Source: a virus. Taken from it: DNA of 20,351 bases. The DNA lies in IMG/VR virus record IMGVR_UViG_3300043409_000892, positions 1 to 20,351 of that record, one strand, 5' to 3'. Below the pieces are notes generated by a model. That model did no database searches. It saw only the letters and a program-made list of their open reading frames with translations, and had not been told where the DNA came from. The first letter of the stretch is position 1, and the number at the start of each line of letters is the position of its first letter. Positions 1 through 6,485 of the stretch are shown here, one piece after another. The position numbers were made by a program, and so were the translations under genes.

Positions 1-206
1 TCGGGGTCCACAGCATCGTCTGCCGTGCCCGCAGCACCCGCCCTGAGCGCTGCCAAATCAATTGCGTCGCCCAGATGGATTGTGGTGTGCGGCTTCCAAC
101 GCGCTTTGAACGCCAGCACCTTTTTTAGCAACGCCTGATCCGCGTGGTGCCCGTGGCTACACCCGACGGCCAAGAATCTGCGCCAGCTTCGGGTGATGTT
201 CGCCAT
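1..206 (-). CDS. Metallophosphoesterase-like protein, N-terminal fragment (cut by window edge)
   Basis: I translated this by hand from the ATG at 206-204. The reading frame stays open for 68 residues to the window edge, so the gene is partial at its C-terminus. Residues 11-23 read FLAVGCSHGHHAD and residues 43-50 read IHLGDAID. These match the layout of motif I (D-x-H) and motif II (G-D-x-x-D) of calcineurin-like metallophosphoesterases, which hydrolyse phosphoesters with two metal ions. Motif I has Cys16 where the family normally has a metal-binding Asp. The GNHD and later His motifs would lie outside the window. The gene starts 3 bases after the preceding stop (210) with no Shine-Dalgarno sequence, so it is probably co-transcribed with the lysis-region genes. 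Its substrate is unknown. Confidence 0.6.
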   Translation of the reverse strand, partial: MANITRSWRRFLAVGCSHGHHADQALLKKVLAFKARWKPHTTIHLGDAIDLAALRAGAAGTADDAVDP

Positions 207-209
207 GCG

Positions 210-380
210 CTATTTGCGAAGGCTGCGGATGGTTTCGATGATTTTCAACGCCGTAAAAACCGCTGCCAGTAGACATCCCGCAACCCTAATCCACTGCTCG
301 ACCTCGCTTAACGACAACGCCAAAGCGCTGACGTTTGCCAGATTAACGGTCGCGAGGTCGAGCAGATGGCGGCTAGACAT
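210..380 (-). CDS. Small single-pass membrane protein
   Basis: A 56-residue protein starting MSSRHLLDLA. Residues 31-48 (IRVAGCLLAAVFTALKII) form one hydrophobic segment, followed by a short positive tail (ETIRSLRK), suggesting a cytoplasmic C-terminus. I chose the ATG at 380 because it overlaps the stop of the 373-606 gene by 8 bases, and because the extra N-terminal residues from the in-frame ATG at 485 look like out-of-frame reading of that neighbour. The longer form (91 aa, 210-485) remains possible, since it would start exactly at the stop of the 485-730 gene (TGATG). No family is recognised. Its position after the holin-like gene suggests a lysis accessory or other small phage membrane protein. 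Confidence 0.55.
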   Translation of the reverse strand: MSSRHLLDLATVNLANVSALALSLSEVEQWIRVAGCLLAAVFTALKIIETIRSLRK

Positions 381-606
381 GGGCGAGGAAAGTTGAACCT
401 GGTCCTGGCACTGTTGGGAGCTTTCCATCGGATCCATAAATGCCAGAGTACGGCGAGATTTTATCGGGAGGAAGCCCAACCCCATCAGTCCCTGCGGGTG
501 GAAGGATTCGTTTTACGTTTGCCAGCACCTGTAGCCCGGCGGGCGGTGTTGCGCCTAGGTAACGTGCCTGCATCGCGGGAATTGTCGGGACGGGAAGAAC
601 GGTCAT
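373..606 (-). CDS. Hypothetical small protein (77 aa), overlapping both neighbours
   Basis: Starts MTVLPVPTIPAMQARYLG and ends in a Pro/Gly-rich tail (SPYSGIYGSDGKLPTVPGPG). It has no membrane segment, no signal peptide and no lipobox Cys. Its codons show the excess of G at first position typical of real genes (Ala, Gly, Val, Asp: about a third of residues by my count). The competing frames in the same DNA are Arg-rich (end of 485-730) or less gene-like (start of the 485 form of 210-380). It overlaps the 485-730 gene by 122 bases in the +1 frame. The function is unknown. A frameshift error in the assembly or a real overlapping gene pair would both explain the layout. Confidence 0.5.
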   Translation of the reverse strand: MTVLPVPTIPAMQARYLGATPPAGLQVLANVKRILPPAGTDGVGLPPDKISPYSGIYGSDGKLPTVPGPGSTFLAHV

Positions 607-730
607 AAATTTGTTTTCCGAAGAAACCCACGGCAGCCCCCGCAATACCAGCCACAAGCGCCCATGTGCCGGGGGCAACGGAAGACGCGATGGCGAGCAG
701 CATGGAGAGGTTGCCGGGGGTGATGGTCAT
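485..730 (-). CDS. Small membrane protein next to the holin-like gene
   Basis: An 81-residue protein whose ATG overlaps the stop of the holin-like gene (ATGA at 730-727). Residues 9-37 are hydrophobic and Gly/Ala-rich (LSMLLAIASS, then ALVAGIAGAAVGFFG), enough for one long or two short membrane segments. After KQIYD the sequence becomes Arg-rich (about residues 44-81), in exactly the part overlapped by the 373-606 gene, so the C-terminus may be biologically unimportant or the frame may be shifted. A second holin, an antiholin or an unrelated small membrane protein are all possible. No enzymatic motif is visible. Confidence 0.55.
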   Translation of the reverse strand: MTITPGNLSMLLAIASSVAPGTWALVAGIAGAAVGFFGKQIYDRSSRPDNSRDAGTLPRRNTARRATGAGKRKTNPSTRRD

Positions 731-1209
731 TTGGTCTGGTCGGGCTGCTTGTGTGACGCGCCGAAGTAAAACCCAAGCACCGCAGTAAATCCAGACGTAA
801 GTCCGCCAAGCAGTAAGGTTAGCGTTGGATCACTCCACAGCTTCATGTCGCCGGTAAGCAACATACAAATAATCACGAGGTAGCACGTCGTGAGCACCAT
901 TGCCAACGTAGCGGGCACCCAGTCCCGCGTGCTAATTTGCATCGCCCTTGCGCTCGCCCTGTCCTCGGCAGCCAGTTTCTCGGCGTCAATGCCCAATTCG
1001 GCCATGCGGGTCTTAAGTTGCAAGTCGGCGGCCTGTAAGGCGGCAATCTGCTCGGCGGTGAGGTTGCCCGATGTCAGCGCCCGTTGGACTTTATCAGTCG
1101 TCGCCTCGCTCATGCCCAACGCCTTGCCCACGGCCTCCACGGCAGCCCCCGCAAGGGGGGAGCCGAGGCAGCTAGCGATGGTTGGGAGGAGCTTGGAAAG
1201 GAAGGACAT
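727..1209 (-). CDS. Holin-like membrane protein (3TM holin type)
   Basis: A 160-residue protein. The N-terminal half is Ala-rich and amphipathic (residues 11-80), followed by AAEDRASARAM (81-90), resembling the acidic/DR-SAR segment before the membrane region of the 'holin of 3 TMs' family. Two membrane segments are clear: about 98-118 (VPATLAMVLTTCYLVIICML) and 129-150 (LLLGGLTSGFTAVLGFYFGA). Residues 8-30 are a third, weaker hydrophobic stretch. Holins form lesions in the inner membrane that release endolysin. No endolysin gene is visible in this window, so it would have to lie further left or elsewhere. The ATG directly abuts the stop of the fibre gene at 1210, without a Shine-Dalgarno sequence. 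Confidence 0.7.
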   Translation of the reverse strand: MSFLSKLLPTIASCLGSPLAGAAVEAVGKALGMSEATTDKVQRALTSGNLTAEQIAALQAADLQLKTRMAELGIDAEKLAAEDRASARAMQISTRDWVPATLAMVLTTCYLVIICMLLTGDMKLWSDPTLTLLLGGLTSGFTAVLGFYFGASHKQPDQTK

Positions 1210-2886
1210 TTAGAAATAAGTGGTGACAACTACGATGCCAGAATGTCCCGCTCCGCCTGCGCCAGAGTCCCCTACATTAAGCAATGAAGCGCCGCCGCCG
1301 CCGCCGCCGCCACCATAAAAGCCACCCGCGCCCCCGTTGCCCGCGTTGCCAGTGATTGACGACGCGCCGCCGCCGCCGCCGCCACCGCCTGCTGCTTGAT
1401 TGGCTGCTACATTGACGTTGGTGCCGCCATTGCCACCAGGAGCAATGCCAAGAACTGCCTGTCCTCCTGCAAGGAAGTAGCCAGACGTGCCGCCCGTGCC
1501 TCCGTTTGCGGCTGCCGGTGTTGCAGCGACTCCACCGCCCCCACCCCCGCCAGTAGCAGAGTTGCCACTTGTGCCACCCGATGCCCCTGCAGTGAGTGCA
1601 CCGGCCCCCCCGGTTGAGCCGGGAAACATAGCTCGCGTAGAGTTTGATGCAGCACCGCCCCCGCCGCTGGTAATTGTACCCCCAGCGCCGGGTTGTCCCC
1701 CAAAGGCAGCAACCAAAGTCCCAAAAGATGAATTGCCGCCAATCACGCCCACATTGCCGTTTGTCCCGCCGACAGGGTTGGTCGTGATTGCAGCCCCGCC
1801 AGTGCCACCTACGCCCACGGTCACCGTTTCAGTCGCGCCGCAGATGCCAGCCTGCAAAATCCGTTCCGAATAGCCTCCACCCATGCCACCTCCGCCGCCT
1901 GCGCCAGCAGTGCCAGATGGTGTCTTGCGCCCAGATCCACCACCGCCGCCACCAGACAAAAGAGCAACGTGCACCGCTTTTGCGCCTGCCGGTTTTGTCC
2001 ATGTAAAGGTGCCAGCCGTTGCGTACACGTCCACCTGCGCCTGTGCAGCTTTTGCCGCAAGTGCGTCAGTCAGCCCGCTGATTTTACTCTGCGCAATAGC
2101 CGCAGCCGCGTCCACGTCGGCATCCACCAGCAGGCTCGCAGGATTTTGGAGCACTCCTGCTGTATTCTTCCATAGCCCCGTGCCTCCAATTAAGCCAAGT
2201 GAGGTGTGGACGTGACTCGGTGTGTTGTCTCCGAACTGCGCCGTTACAGTGTGCCCGTTGGCTGTTGCAAGCGCCTCGATAGCAACGTAGATGCGATCCG
2301 TTGCAAGGATGGTCGTCTGCTCCACCAGCATCGACACCGAATACTGTTGCGACGTTGCCCCGATTGCCTGCACGGCAGACGTGCCCAGCGCGGTTAGCGT
2401 TGTGCCGTTGTAAATGTAAGCCTTGAGCCGGATGCTGTTGCTGTGGTTTTGGTCAGCAACGCCCAACGCCCAAATATTGAAGTCCCACAAGCCCGCAGGG
2501 ATGAGCGTCGTCGCGGGGTCTTGCGGAGTTGCCTCGCTCACAAAGCCAGTGACGAGCGTCCATGTGTCTGGCGTGAGGCTGCCGGTCGTCACGTCCACCT
2601 GCGTCACCTGCGCAGTGCGCCCCAATTGTTTAGGAGTGCCGGGAATGCCAGTCACGGGAGCGTCTGCGTCGGTGCTCTGGTTGAGGTAGTAAGTCAACCC
2701 GTTTGCTCCCCCGCCGCCCCCGCTCGATGGCGTAGCTGGTGCCCAAGCTGTGCCTGTCCACAAAAGCGTCTGCCCAGCGGTTGGCGCTGTTGCGGATACC
2801 GCGTTGCCCTTGAGCTTGTCCACCGAGGTTGAGTGCAGCCCGCCGGACACGTCGCCGGTGATGATTGGAGAGTTGAGAGAAGGCAT
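1210..2886 (-). CDS. Tail fibre / adhesin with glycine-rich C-terminal domain
   Basis: 558 residues. The N-terminus (1-50) is a fibre-type segment: SPIITGDVSGG, then SVDKLKGNAV and GQTLLWTGTAWAP. Residues about 60-235 form a predicted beta-rich domain (YYLNQSTDADAPVTG to HVHTSLGLIGG) of a type seen in phage fibres. A short helical linker (DADVDAAAAIAQSKISGL) precedes the C-terminal part. From about residue 285 to the end it is glycine-rich, opening with GTFTWTKPAGAKAVHVALL and then runs of 5-9 Gly. This is the known phage glycine-rich domain; in the S16 gp38 adhesin such repeats form a polyglycine-II helix bundle whose tip loops bind the receptor. The role, receptor recognition at the tail tip, is inferred. 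Several Gly runs use identical GGC codons. Confidence 0.85.
   Translation of the reverse strand: MPSLNSPIITGDVSGGLHSTSVDKLKGNAVSATAPTAGQTLLWTGTAWAPATPSSGGGGGANGLTYYLNQSTDADAPVTGIPGTPKQLGRTAQVTQVDVTTGSLTPDTWTLVTGFVSEATPQDPATTLIPAGLWDFNIWALGVADQNHSNSIRLKAYIYNGTTLTALGTSAVQAIGATSQQYSVSMLVEQTTILATDRIYVAIEALATANGHTVTAQFGDNTPSHVHTSLGLIGGTGLWKNTAGVLQNPASLLVDADVDAAAAIAQSKISGLTDALAAKAAQAQVDVYATAGTFTWTKPAGAKAVHVALLSGGGGGGSGRKTPSGTAGAGGGGGMGGGYSERILQAGICGATETVTVGVGGTGGAAITTNPVGGTNGNVGVIGGNSSFGTLVAAFGGQPGAGGTITSGGGGAASNSTRAMFPGSTGGAGALTAGASGGTSGNSATGGGGGGGVAATPAAANGGTGGTSGYFLAGGQAVLGIAPGGNGGTNVNVAANQAAGGGGGGGGASSITGNAGNGGAGGFYGGGGGGGGASLLNVGDSGAGGAGHSGIVVVTTYF
1291..1311 (-). repeat. (GGC)7 trinucleotide run inside the glycine-rich fibre
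   Basis: Seven identical GGC codons on the coding strand within an eight-Gly run. A (GGC)6 run lies nearby at 1366-1383, and another (GGC)6 lies in the second adhesin at 3409-3426. Confidence 0.8.
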
Positions 2887-2887
2887 G

Positions 2888-2898
2888 GTTAGTTAAGT
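2888..2898. repeat. Fibre-junction repeat, variant copy before the 1210-2886 fibre
   Basis: GTTAGTTAAGT (plus strand) covers the stop of the MAHFAK-type gene (encoding LN and TAA in another codon phase). It is the third copy of the junction motif. Confidence 0.4.
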
Positions 2899-3254
2899 TC
2901 GACCCAGTTCAGTTTGGCCTCGCTCCAAGTATACGCTTTATTGTCCTGCGGCATTGGCACGGGAGGCTGCCAGAGCCAAGTTGGCGCGGAAATGGTCCAC
3001 GATGGGAAAGGCTGCGGAGCGTGGAAAACGTCCTCCGCGGCGTTGTAAATATGCCCCACCCCAGCGTAGTTAGCGCGCAATGCAACCCCGTCGTCAGGTT
3101 GCCCGTCCTGCCCGTAATGCACGCCTCCACGGGTGTTGTAACTAGTTTGCAGCCAAGTTCCTGGCGATGTGTCTATAAATTTAGAAAAGAAATCAAAATC
3201 CGAAACAATCACTTGAACCACTTGTCCATTAAGTACTTTTGCAAAGTGTGCCAT
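2889..3254 (-). CDS. Fibre-associated protein of the 'MAHFAK' family
   Basis: 121 residues starting MAHFAKVLNGQVVQVIV. This N-terminus, together with GTWLQTSYNTRGGVHYG, NYAGVGHIYN, DVFHAPQPFPSW and the terminal YTWSEAKLNWVELN, is the pattern of a small protein I know from many marine and freshwater phages, including cyanophages, where it lies beside fibre genes. Its biochemical role is not established; a capping or trimerising fibre accessory is a guess. I chose the ATG at 3254 (one base after the upstream stop) because MAHFAK is the usual start; an in-frame ATG at 3263 would add only three residues. It is W-rich near the C-terminus. Confidence 0.75.
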   Translation of the reverse strand: MAHFAKVLNGQVVQVIVSDFDFFSKFIDTSPGTWLQTSYNTRGGVHYGQDGQPDDGVALRANYAGVGHIYNAAEDVFHAPQPFPSWTISAPTWLWQPPVPMPQDNKAYTWSEAKLNWVELN

Positions 3255-3255
3255 G

Positions 3256-4914
3256 TTAAGCAATAAAAGTTCCCGAAGTTAAAAATGTGTGAATCGTATT
3301 GCCACCAGCCGTTGTAACAGTGCCGCCTGTGCCACGTTGAGATCCCGCATATCTAATAATTACAATCCCAGATCCTCCCGGAGCCGCAGGAATTGAGCTC
3401 GCAGCGCTGCCGCCGCCGCCGCCGCCAGTGTTTGCAGTGCCAGCAACTGCCGATCCTGCAACATTAGTTCCGCCCCTGCCGCCGCCGCCATTTCCTCCGG
3501 CGCCAAAAACTCCAGCGTTTCCACCGCCGCCACCGCCGCCGCCGTAAAATAAAGCAGCCCCTGAAAATGAATTTGATGTTCCAACCCCACCATTCCCCCC
3601 TGCAACGCCACTTGTCCCGGCTGCGCCAGCACCGCCGCCACCACCACCGATAAAGCTGCCACTATTGGACCCTTGCCCGCCAGCAAAGCCTTGTCCTGTA
3701 GTGCCTGATCCGCCCGCCCCAATAGTGCCACTAGATGTGCCGCCTCCTCCCGATCCCCCGTTGCCTCCAGCAGCTCCAGATGATAGTCCACCACCTTTGC
3801 CGCCGCCAACGCTGGTACTTAAAACTCCAATCAAAGAGTTTGATCCATTTGTATCAACTGCCCCTCCAGCCCCTACTGTAATGGCATAAGACACTCCCCC
3901 GGTGAAGGTAACAGGCACTGCTAAAAGTCCGCCAGCTCCGCCGCCGCCTGCATTAGCAACTCCGCTAACTTGGCTTCCGCCGCCCCCGCCCCCTGCAACA
4001 ATTAAGGCATCTGCGGAATAGGAGACTGCTGCTGTTACAGAAGACAAGCTTGTTACTCTGCCCTTGGCGTCAATGCTTATGACGGGTATCTGCGTGCTGC
4101 TCCCCACATTGCTCTGCGCGGTCGTGATGGCTGCCAAAGTTGGCGCAGGATAAGCGCCTGCAAGGTCGCCGCTAGCGGTTGCAGTTGCTCCCAGCGCGCC
4201 AACTTGGGCGGCCGTTGGAAACTCATGTTGATGATCCGCACGGGCGGCAAATGTAGACAAGCCCACCACTGCGGACATTGACAACGCAGCGGGTGCCGTC
4301 GTCGATAGCCCTGCGATTTGAGTGGTCGTCAGAGCAGGGTTAGCCGCTGTAGTCAGCGCAGTAACACGCCCTTGCGCATCGGTGCTAATCACCGGGATCA
4401 CAAGCCCGCCTCCGACTGCGGTTTGTGGCGTGCCCACGTCTGGCATTGAGATCGTGCCGGAGTCCGTAATCGTCCCCCCGTCAAGCCCGGCGCCTGCAGT
4501 AATGCTGGTAACTGTTCCAGATCCACCACCACCACCACCACCACTGGCAACCAGTGCCCTGATGCTAATAAGTTCCCCCGCCGTCGGAGCCTCCACAAAC
4601 GTAATCGTGCCGCCTGCAGTTGAGGTCACCGCGTACTTACTAGGCGGCTGGTCGATGCCTCCCACGCTCACCAGGTAGCCGCCGTCGGCCGTGCCGTTGT
4701 AGCCCGTGAAAGTAAACGCCGTGGTTGTACCGTCGCCAGTGCGCTCGGTTGCCGTAGTGCCCGCTGCCGTCGGCGGGTTGAGCAAGAGCACAGCGCTGTC
4801 ACCGCCCAGGAATAACTCTCCGGTGGCGGTGTTGACGGCGAGCTCACCAACGGTCAGCGAGGTCGGCGAGCCCGTCGCCCCGCTCCTCTTTTTCGGGATG
4901 ATCGGGAAAGCCAT
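3256..4914 (-). CDS. Tail fibre with Mtd_N-like N-terminus and glycine-rich adhesin C-terminus
   Basis: 552 residues. Residues 1-45 (MAFPIIPKKRSGATG, then LTVGELAVNTATGELFLGG) match the N-terminal attachment motif of fibres such as the Bordetella phage major tropism determinant. Residues about 130-300 hold fibre repeats: two copies of IPVIS-D-A-x-GRVT (IPVISTDAQGRVTAL, IPVISIDAKGRVTSL), an ARADHQHEFP element and ASGDLAGAYPAPTL. Residues about 300-530 are very glycine-rich (runs of 4-8 Gly), ending GGSGIVIIRYAG, and the protein closes with IHTFLTSGTFIA, a common end for this domain. It is likely a distal fibre or receptor-binding protein. The N-terminus is homologous to that of the neighbouring fibre (4918-5859), suggesting both dock on the same baseplate partner or compete for it. 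Confidence 0.85.
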   Translation of the reverse strand: MAFPIIPKKRSGATGSPTSLTVGELAVNTATGELFLGGDSAVLLLNPPTAAGTTATERTGDGTTTAFTFTGYNGTADGGYLVSVGGIDQPPSKYAVTSTAGGTITFVEAPTAGELISIRALVASGGGGGGGSGTVTSITAGAGLDGGTITDSGTISMPDVGTPQTAVGGGLVIPVISTDAQGRVTALTTAANPALTTTQIAGLSTTAPAALSMSAVVGLSTFAARADHQHEFPTAAQVGALGATATASGDLAGAYPAPTLAAITTAQSNVGSSTQIPVISIDAKGRVTSLSSVTAAVSYSADALIVAGGGGGGSQVSGVANAGGGGAGGLLAVPVTFTGGVSYAITVGAGGAVDTNGSNSLIGVLSTSVGGGKGGGLSSGAAGGNGGSGGGGTSSGTIGAGGSGTTGQGFAGGQGSNSGSFIGGGGGGAGAAGTSGVAGGNGGVGTSNSFSGAALFYGGGGGGGGNAGVFGAGGNGGGGRGGTNVAGSAVAGTANTGGGGGGSAASSIPAAPGGSGIVIIRYAGSQRGTGGTVTTAGGNTIHTFLTSGTFIA

Positions 4915-4916
4915 AG

Positions 4917-4926
4917 GTTAGTAAGT
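4917..4926. repeat. Fibre-junction repeat, copy at the 4918-5859 / 3256-4914 junction
   Basis: GTTAGTAAGT (plus strand) is identical to 5868-5877 and nearly identical (one inserted T) to 2888-2898. Each copy covers the stop codon of one fibre-cluster gene, just before the next ATG. Confidence 0.6.
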
Positions 4927-5859
4927 TCCAGCTGAAGCCACTGTAGCAACGCCGGTTCCATCAATTTCGATGGAGGCAGAAGACTTCACTCCGCCCACTA
5001 CGGTGGACGTGCCAGGAATAACCTTGGCAGCGCCAGCAATGGAAATCTGCAGACCGTTGGAAGTCAACGGGTCGATGCTCAGCACCCCGAGTTGCGCCGT
5101 AGTTGCAATCTGCAACTGTGCCGTCGAGATCTGCCCGTTTGTGTTGAGCTGCGGGATCTTATCAGCAATCGCAAGCTGCGTAAGATCCGTAGTGGATAGT
5201 GCTCCAATATTTGCGGGAGTCAGCACCACGTTGCCCGCCGCCGTGGGGGAAATGTCATTGACGCTGCGCACCTCAGATTTTGCGCCATCAATAAAATCCC
5301 AAGTTGTGCCGTTATAGGCAATTACATCGCCAGCCTGCACATATGTCTGCCCGTTAATTGCAGGATCAAGCGGCGCGCTGTTGGCCGCAACATAATAATC
5401 ACCCTTTTCTGCAGTGCCTCCGCCAACGACGCCATTTGATGCGATCACCGGCGAGCTGTTGACCGTCCAAGCCCCTTTGTAGGTCAGCGCGCCAACGGAA
5501 GCGGCAGGAAGCTGCGCGGTTGAGATTTTGCCATCCACGCCCAACTGCGGGATCAGTCCAGCAATTGCGGCCGTCGTCAGCGCCGGAATCATCTGGGCCG
5601 TTGTCAGCCCCATGATCTGGTAGCTCGAAATAAACCCAAAACCAGTGAGCTGCGGAATTTTATCGGCCTCTGCCATCCTGGTTAGCTGCGAAGTCTGCAC
5701 TGCGCCGCCACCGATCTCTACCACTGAGGAGTTGCCTTTAACGTAAAGTTTTCCAGTTGCGGTATTTACGGCCAACTCGCCTAATTGCAAAACTCCAATA
5801 TCAGGAGCGATTTGAGAAGTCGTAACTGCGTTGCGAATCGGAACAATTGGAAATGCCAT
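4918..5859 (-). CDS. Tail fibre protein with Mtd_N-like N-terminus
   Basis: 313 residues. Residues 1-45 (MAFPIVPIRNAVTTS, then LQLGELAVNTATGKLYVKG) match the N-terminus of the 3256-4914 fibre. The middle has three degenerate repeats with core IPQL-x4-G-xIS-x2-QL, at about 65-85, 100-118 and 231-249. Residues 128-187 form a module starting YKGAWTVNSSPVIASNG, with EKGDYYVAANS and GDVIAYNGTTWDFIDG; residues 198-220 are the fibre element SVNDISPTAAGNVVLTPANI. It ends VASAGTY, like the small fibre upstream (TAGTY). It has no glycine-rich domain, so it may be a shaft or short-fibre version of its neighbour. It was probably produced by duplication and divergence, since DNA similarity is low. Confidence 0.8.
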   Translation of the reverse strand: MAFPIVPIRNAVTTSQIAPDIGVLQLGELAVNTATGKLYVKGNSSVVEIGGGAVQTSQLTRMAEADKIPQLTGFGFISSYQIMGLTTAQMIPALTTAAIAGLIPQLGVDGKISTAQLPAASVGALTYKGAWTVNSSPVIASNGVVGGGTAEKGDYYVAANSAPLDPAINGQTYVQAGDVIAYNGTTWDFIDGAKSEVRSVNDISPTAAGNVVLTPANIGALSTTDLTQLAIADKIPQLNTNGQISTAQLQIATTAQLGVLSIDPLTSNGLQISIAGAAKVIPGTSTVVGGVKSSASIEIDGTGVATVASAGTY

Positions 5860-5867
5860 GGTCGTAT

Positions 5868-5877
5868 GTTAGTAAGT
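5868..5877. repeat. Fibre-junction repeat, copy at the 5869-6150 / 4918-5859 junction
   Basis: GTTAGTAAGT (plus strand), covering the stop of the collagen-like fibre gene. On the coding strand it encodes the end of AGTY plus TAA. Confidence 0.6.
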
Positions 5878-6150
5878 GCCTGCGGTGTACGTTGTTGGCA
5901 CCCACTCGGTGCCGTTAAATTGGAAAACTTGGTTCGTCGTCGGGTCAGTGGCAGAGACTGGTTGCCCTTGGATGCCGATAACTGTTGCCACCGTCTCAGT
6001 CTCGCCATCTGTTAGCGAGAGGTCGCCAGTGATGCTAGTAAATGCACCAGGAGGGCCTTGCGGGCCAGCGGGGCCAGTGGGGCCTTGTAAGCCCGGGACT
6101 CCAGTAAGTAATGTGACGACCAAAGGGCCGCAAGAGTTGTCGCAGCTCAT
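5869..6150 (-). CDS. Small collagen-like tail fibre protein
   Basis: 93 residues. Residues 17-35 are six Gly-X-Y triplets (GVPGLQGPTGPAGPQGPPG), the collagen-type repeat used as a trimeric stalk in phage fibres. Two Cys (3 and 7) precede the stalk and could act in trimer locking or metal binding. The C-terminal part (37-93) is beta-like, with SITGDLSLTDGETETVATVIG and VFQFNGTEWVPTTY, and ends TAGTY. It overlaps the upstream gene by an ATGA junction (6150-6147). Its small size suggests an accessory fibre, spike or chaperone-like linker rather than a complete receptor-binding protein. Confidence 0.7.
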   Translation of the reverse strand: MSCDNSCGPLVVTLLTGVPGLQGPTGPAGPQGPPGAFTSITGDLSLTDGETETVATVIGIQGQPVSATDPTTNQVFQFNGTEWVPTTYTAGTY

Positions 6151-6473
6151 GAGATTGTTACGCGGGCCTCTATTAGCCGGATGTCCCAGCCGTCAGGCCG
6201 CTGGACGTTGATGGTTAGGACTGCCCCGAACTGGGCAGAGAAAAGCGCCGTCTGTGCGTTGGTCAGACGTACTGCCACCGTCTCGGGAGTCGGCCGCACG
6301 ATACTGGGAGTCGTCAGCGCTACCCCCGCAGCGGTCTTAAGCGTCACGGCGACAAACCATGCGGATAGGTCAGCGTATTGGCTGCACGGACCGTCCTCCT
6401 GGAGGGAAAAGGAAAAATCCCAGTCCGTCCCGCGCTGGATTGTTGAGGATGTTTGGACGGCAACCATGTACAC
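6147..6473 (-). CDS. Hypothetical tail protein (baseplate/fibre-linker candidate)
   Basis: 108 residues, starting MYMVAVQTSSTIQRGTDW; an alternative start is Met3 (6467). The pattern I-x-R-G-x-D-x-x-F followed by DLSAWFVAVTLKTAAG and a beta-rich remainder resembles the N-terminal domains of baseplate-upper or fibre-linker proteins, but I cannot assign a family. It starts 12 bases after the stop of the Cys-rich gene and is coupled (ATGA) to the collagen-like gene. Position argues for a structural role between tail tip and fibres. It has no signal peptide or membrane segment. Confidence 0.6.
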   Translation of the reverse strand: MYMVAVQTSSTIQRGTDWDFSFSLQEDGPCSQYADLSAWFVAVTLKTAAGVALTTPSIVRPTPETVAVRLTNAQTALFSAQFGAVLTINVQRPDGWDIRLIEARVTIS

Positions 6474-6485
6474 CTAGGGCGTTTT

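Noticed and set aside
210-485. 91-codon long form of the last small membrane protein
   Set aside because: Its first 35 residues overlap the better-looking 373-606 frame; I kept the shorter start at 380 but the long form is not excluded.
373-730. Rz/Rz1 spanin pair, suggested by overlapping small genes after a holin
   Set aside because: The first protein has no periplasmic coiled coil and the second has no lipobox Cys or signal peptide.
1487-1873. Proline/alanine-rich plus-strand open frame
   Set aside because: It is simply the complement of Gly/Ala codons in the glycine-rich fibre.
3360-3809. 149-codon minus-strand frame inside the second adhesin
   Set aside because: Alternative frame of GGC-rich DNA, giving Ala/Val/Leu runs typical of frame shadows.
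1210-4000. CRISPR-like or satellite repeats suggested by repeated GGC/GCC tracts
   Set aside because: Repeats are codon-level glycine runs of variable length in an open frame; there are no constant repeats with unique spacers.
3256-5859. Diversity-generating retroelement suggested by Mtd-like N-termini
   Set aside because: No reverse transcriptase, no template/variable repeat pair and no C-type lectin end are visible; only the attachment domain is similar.
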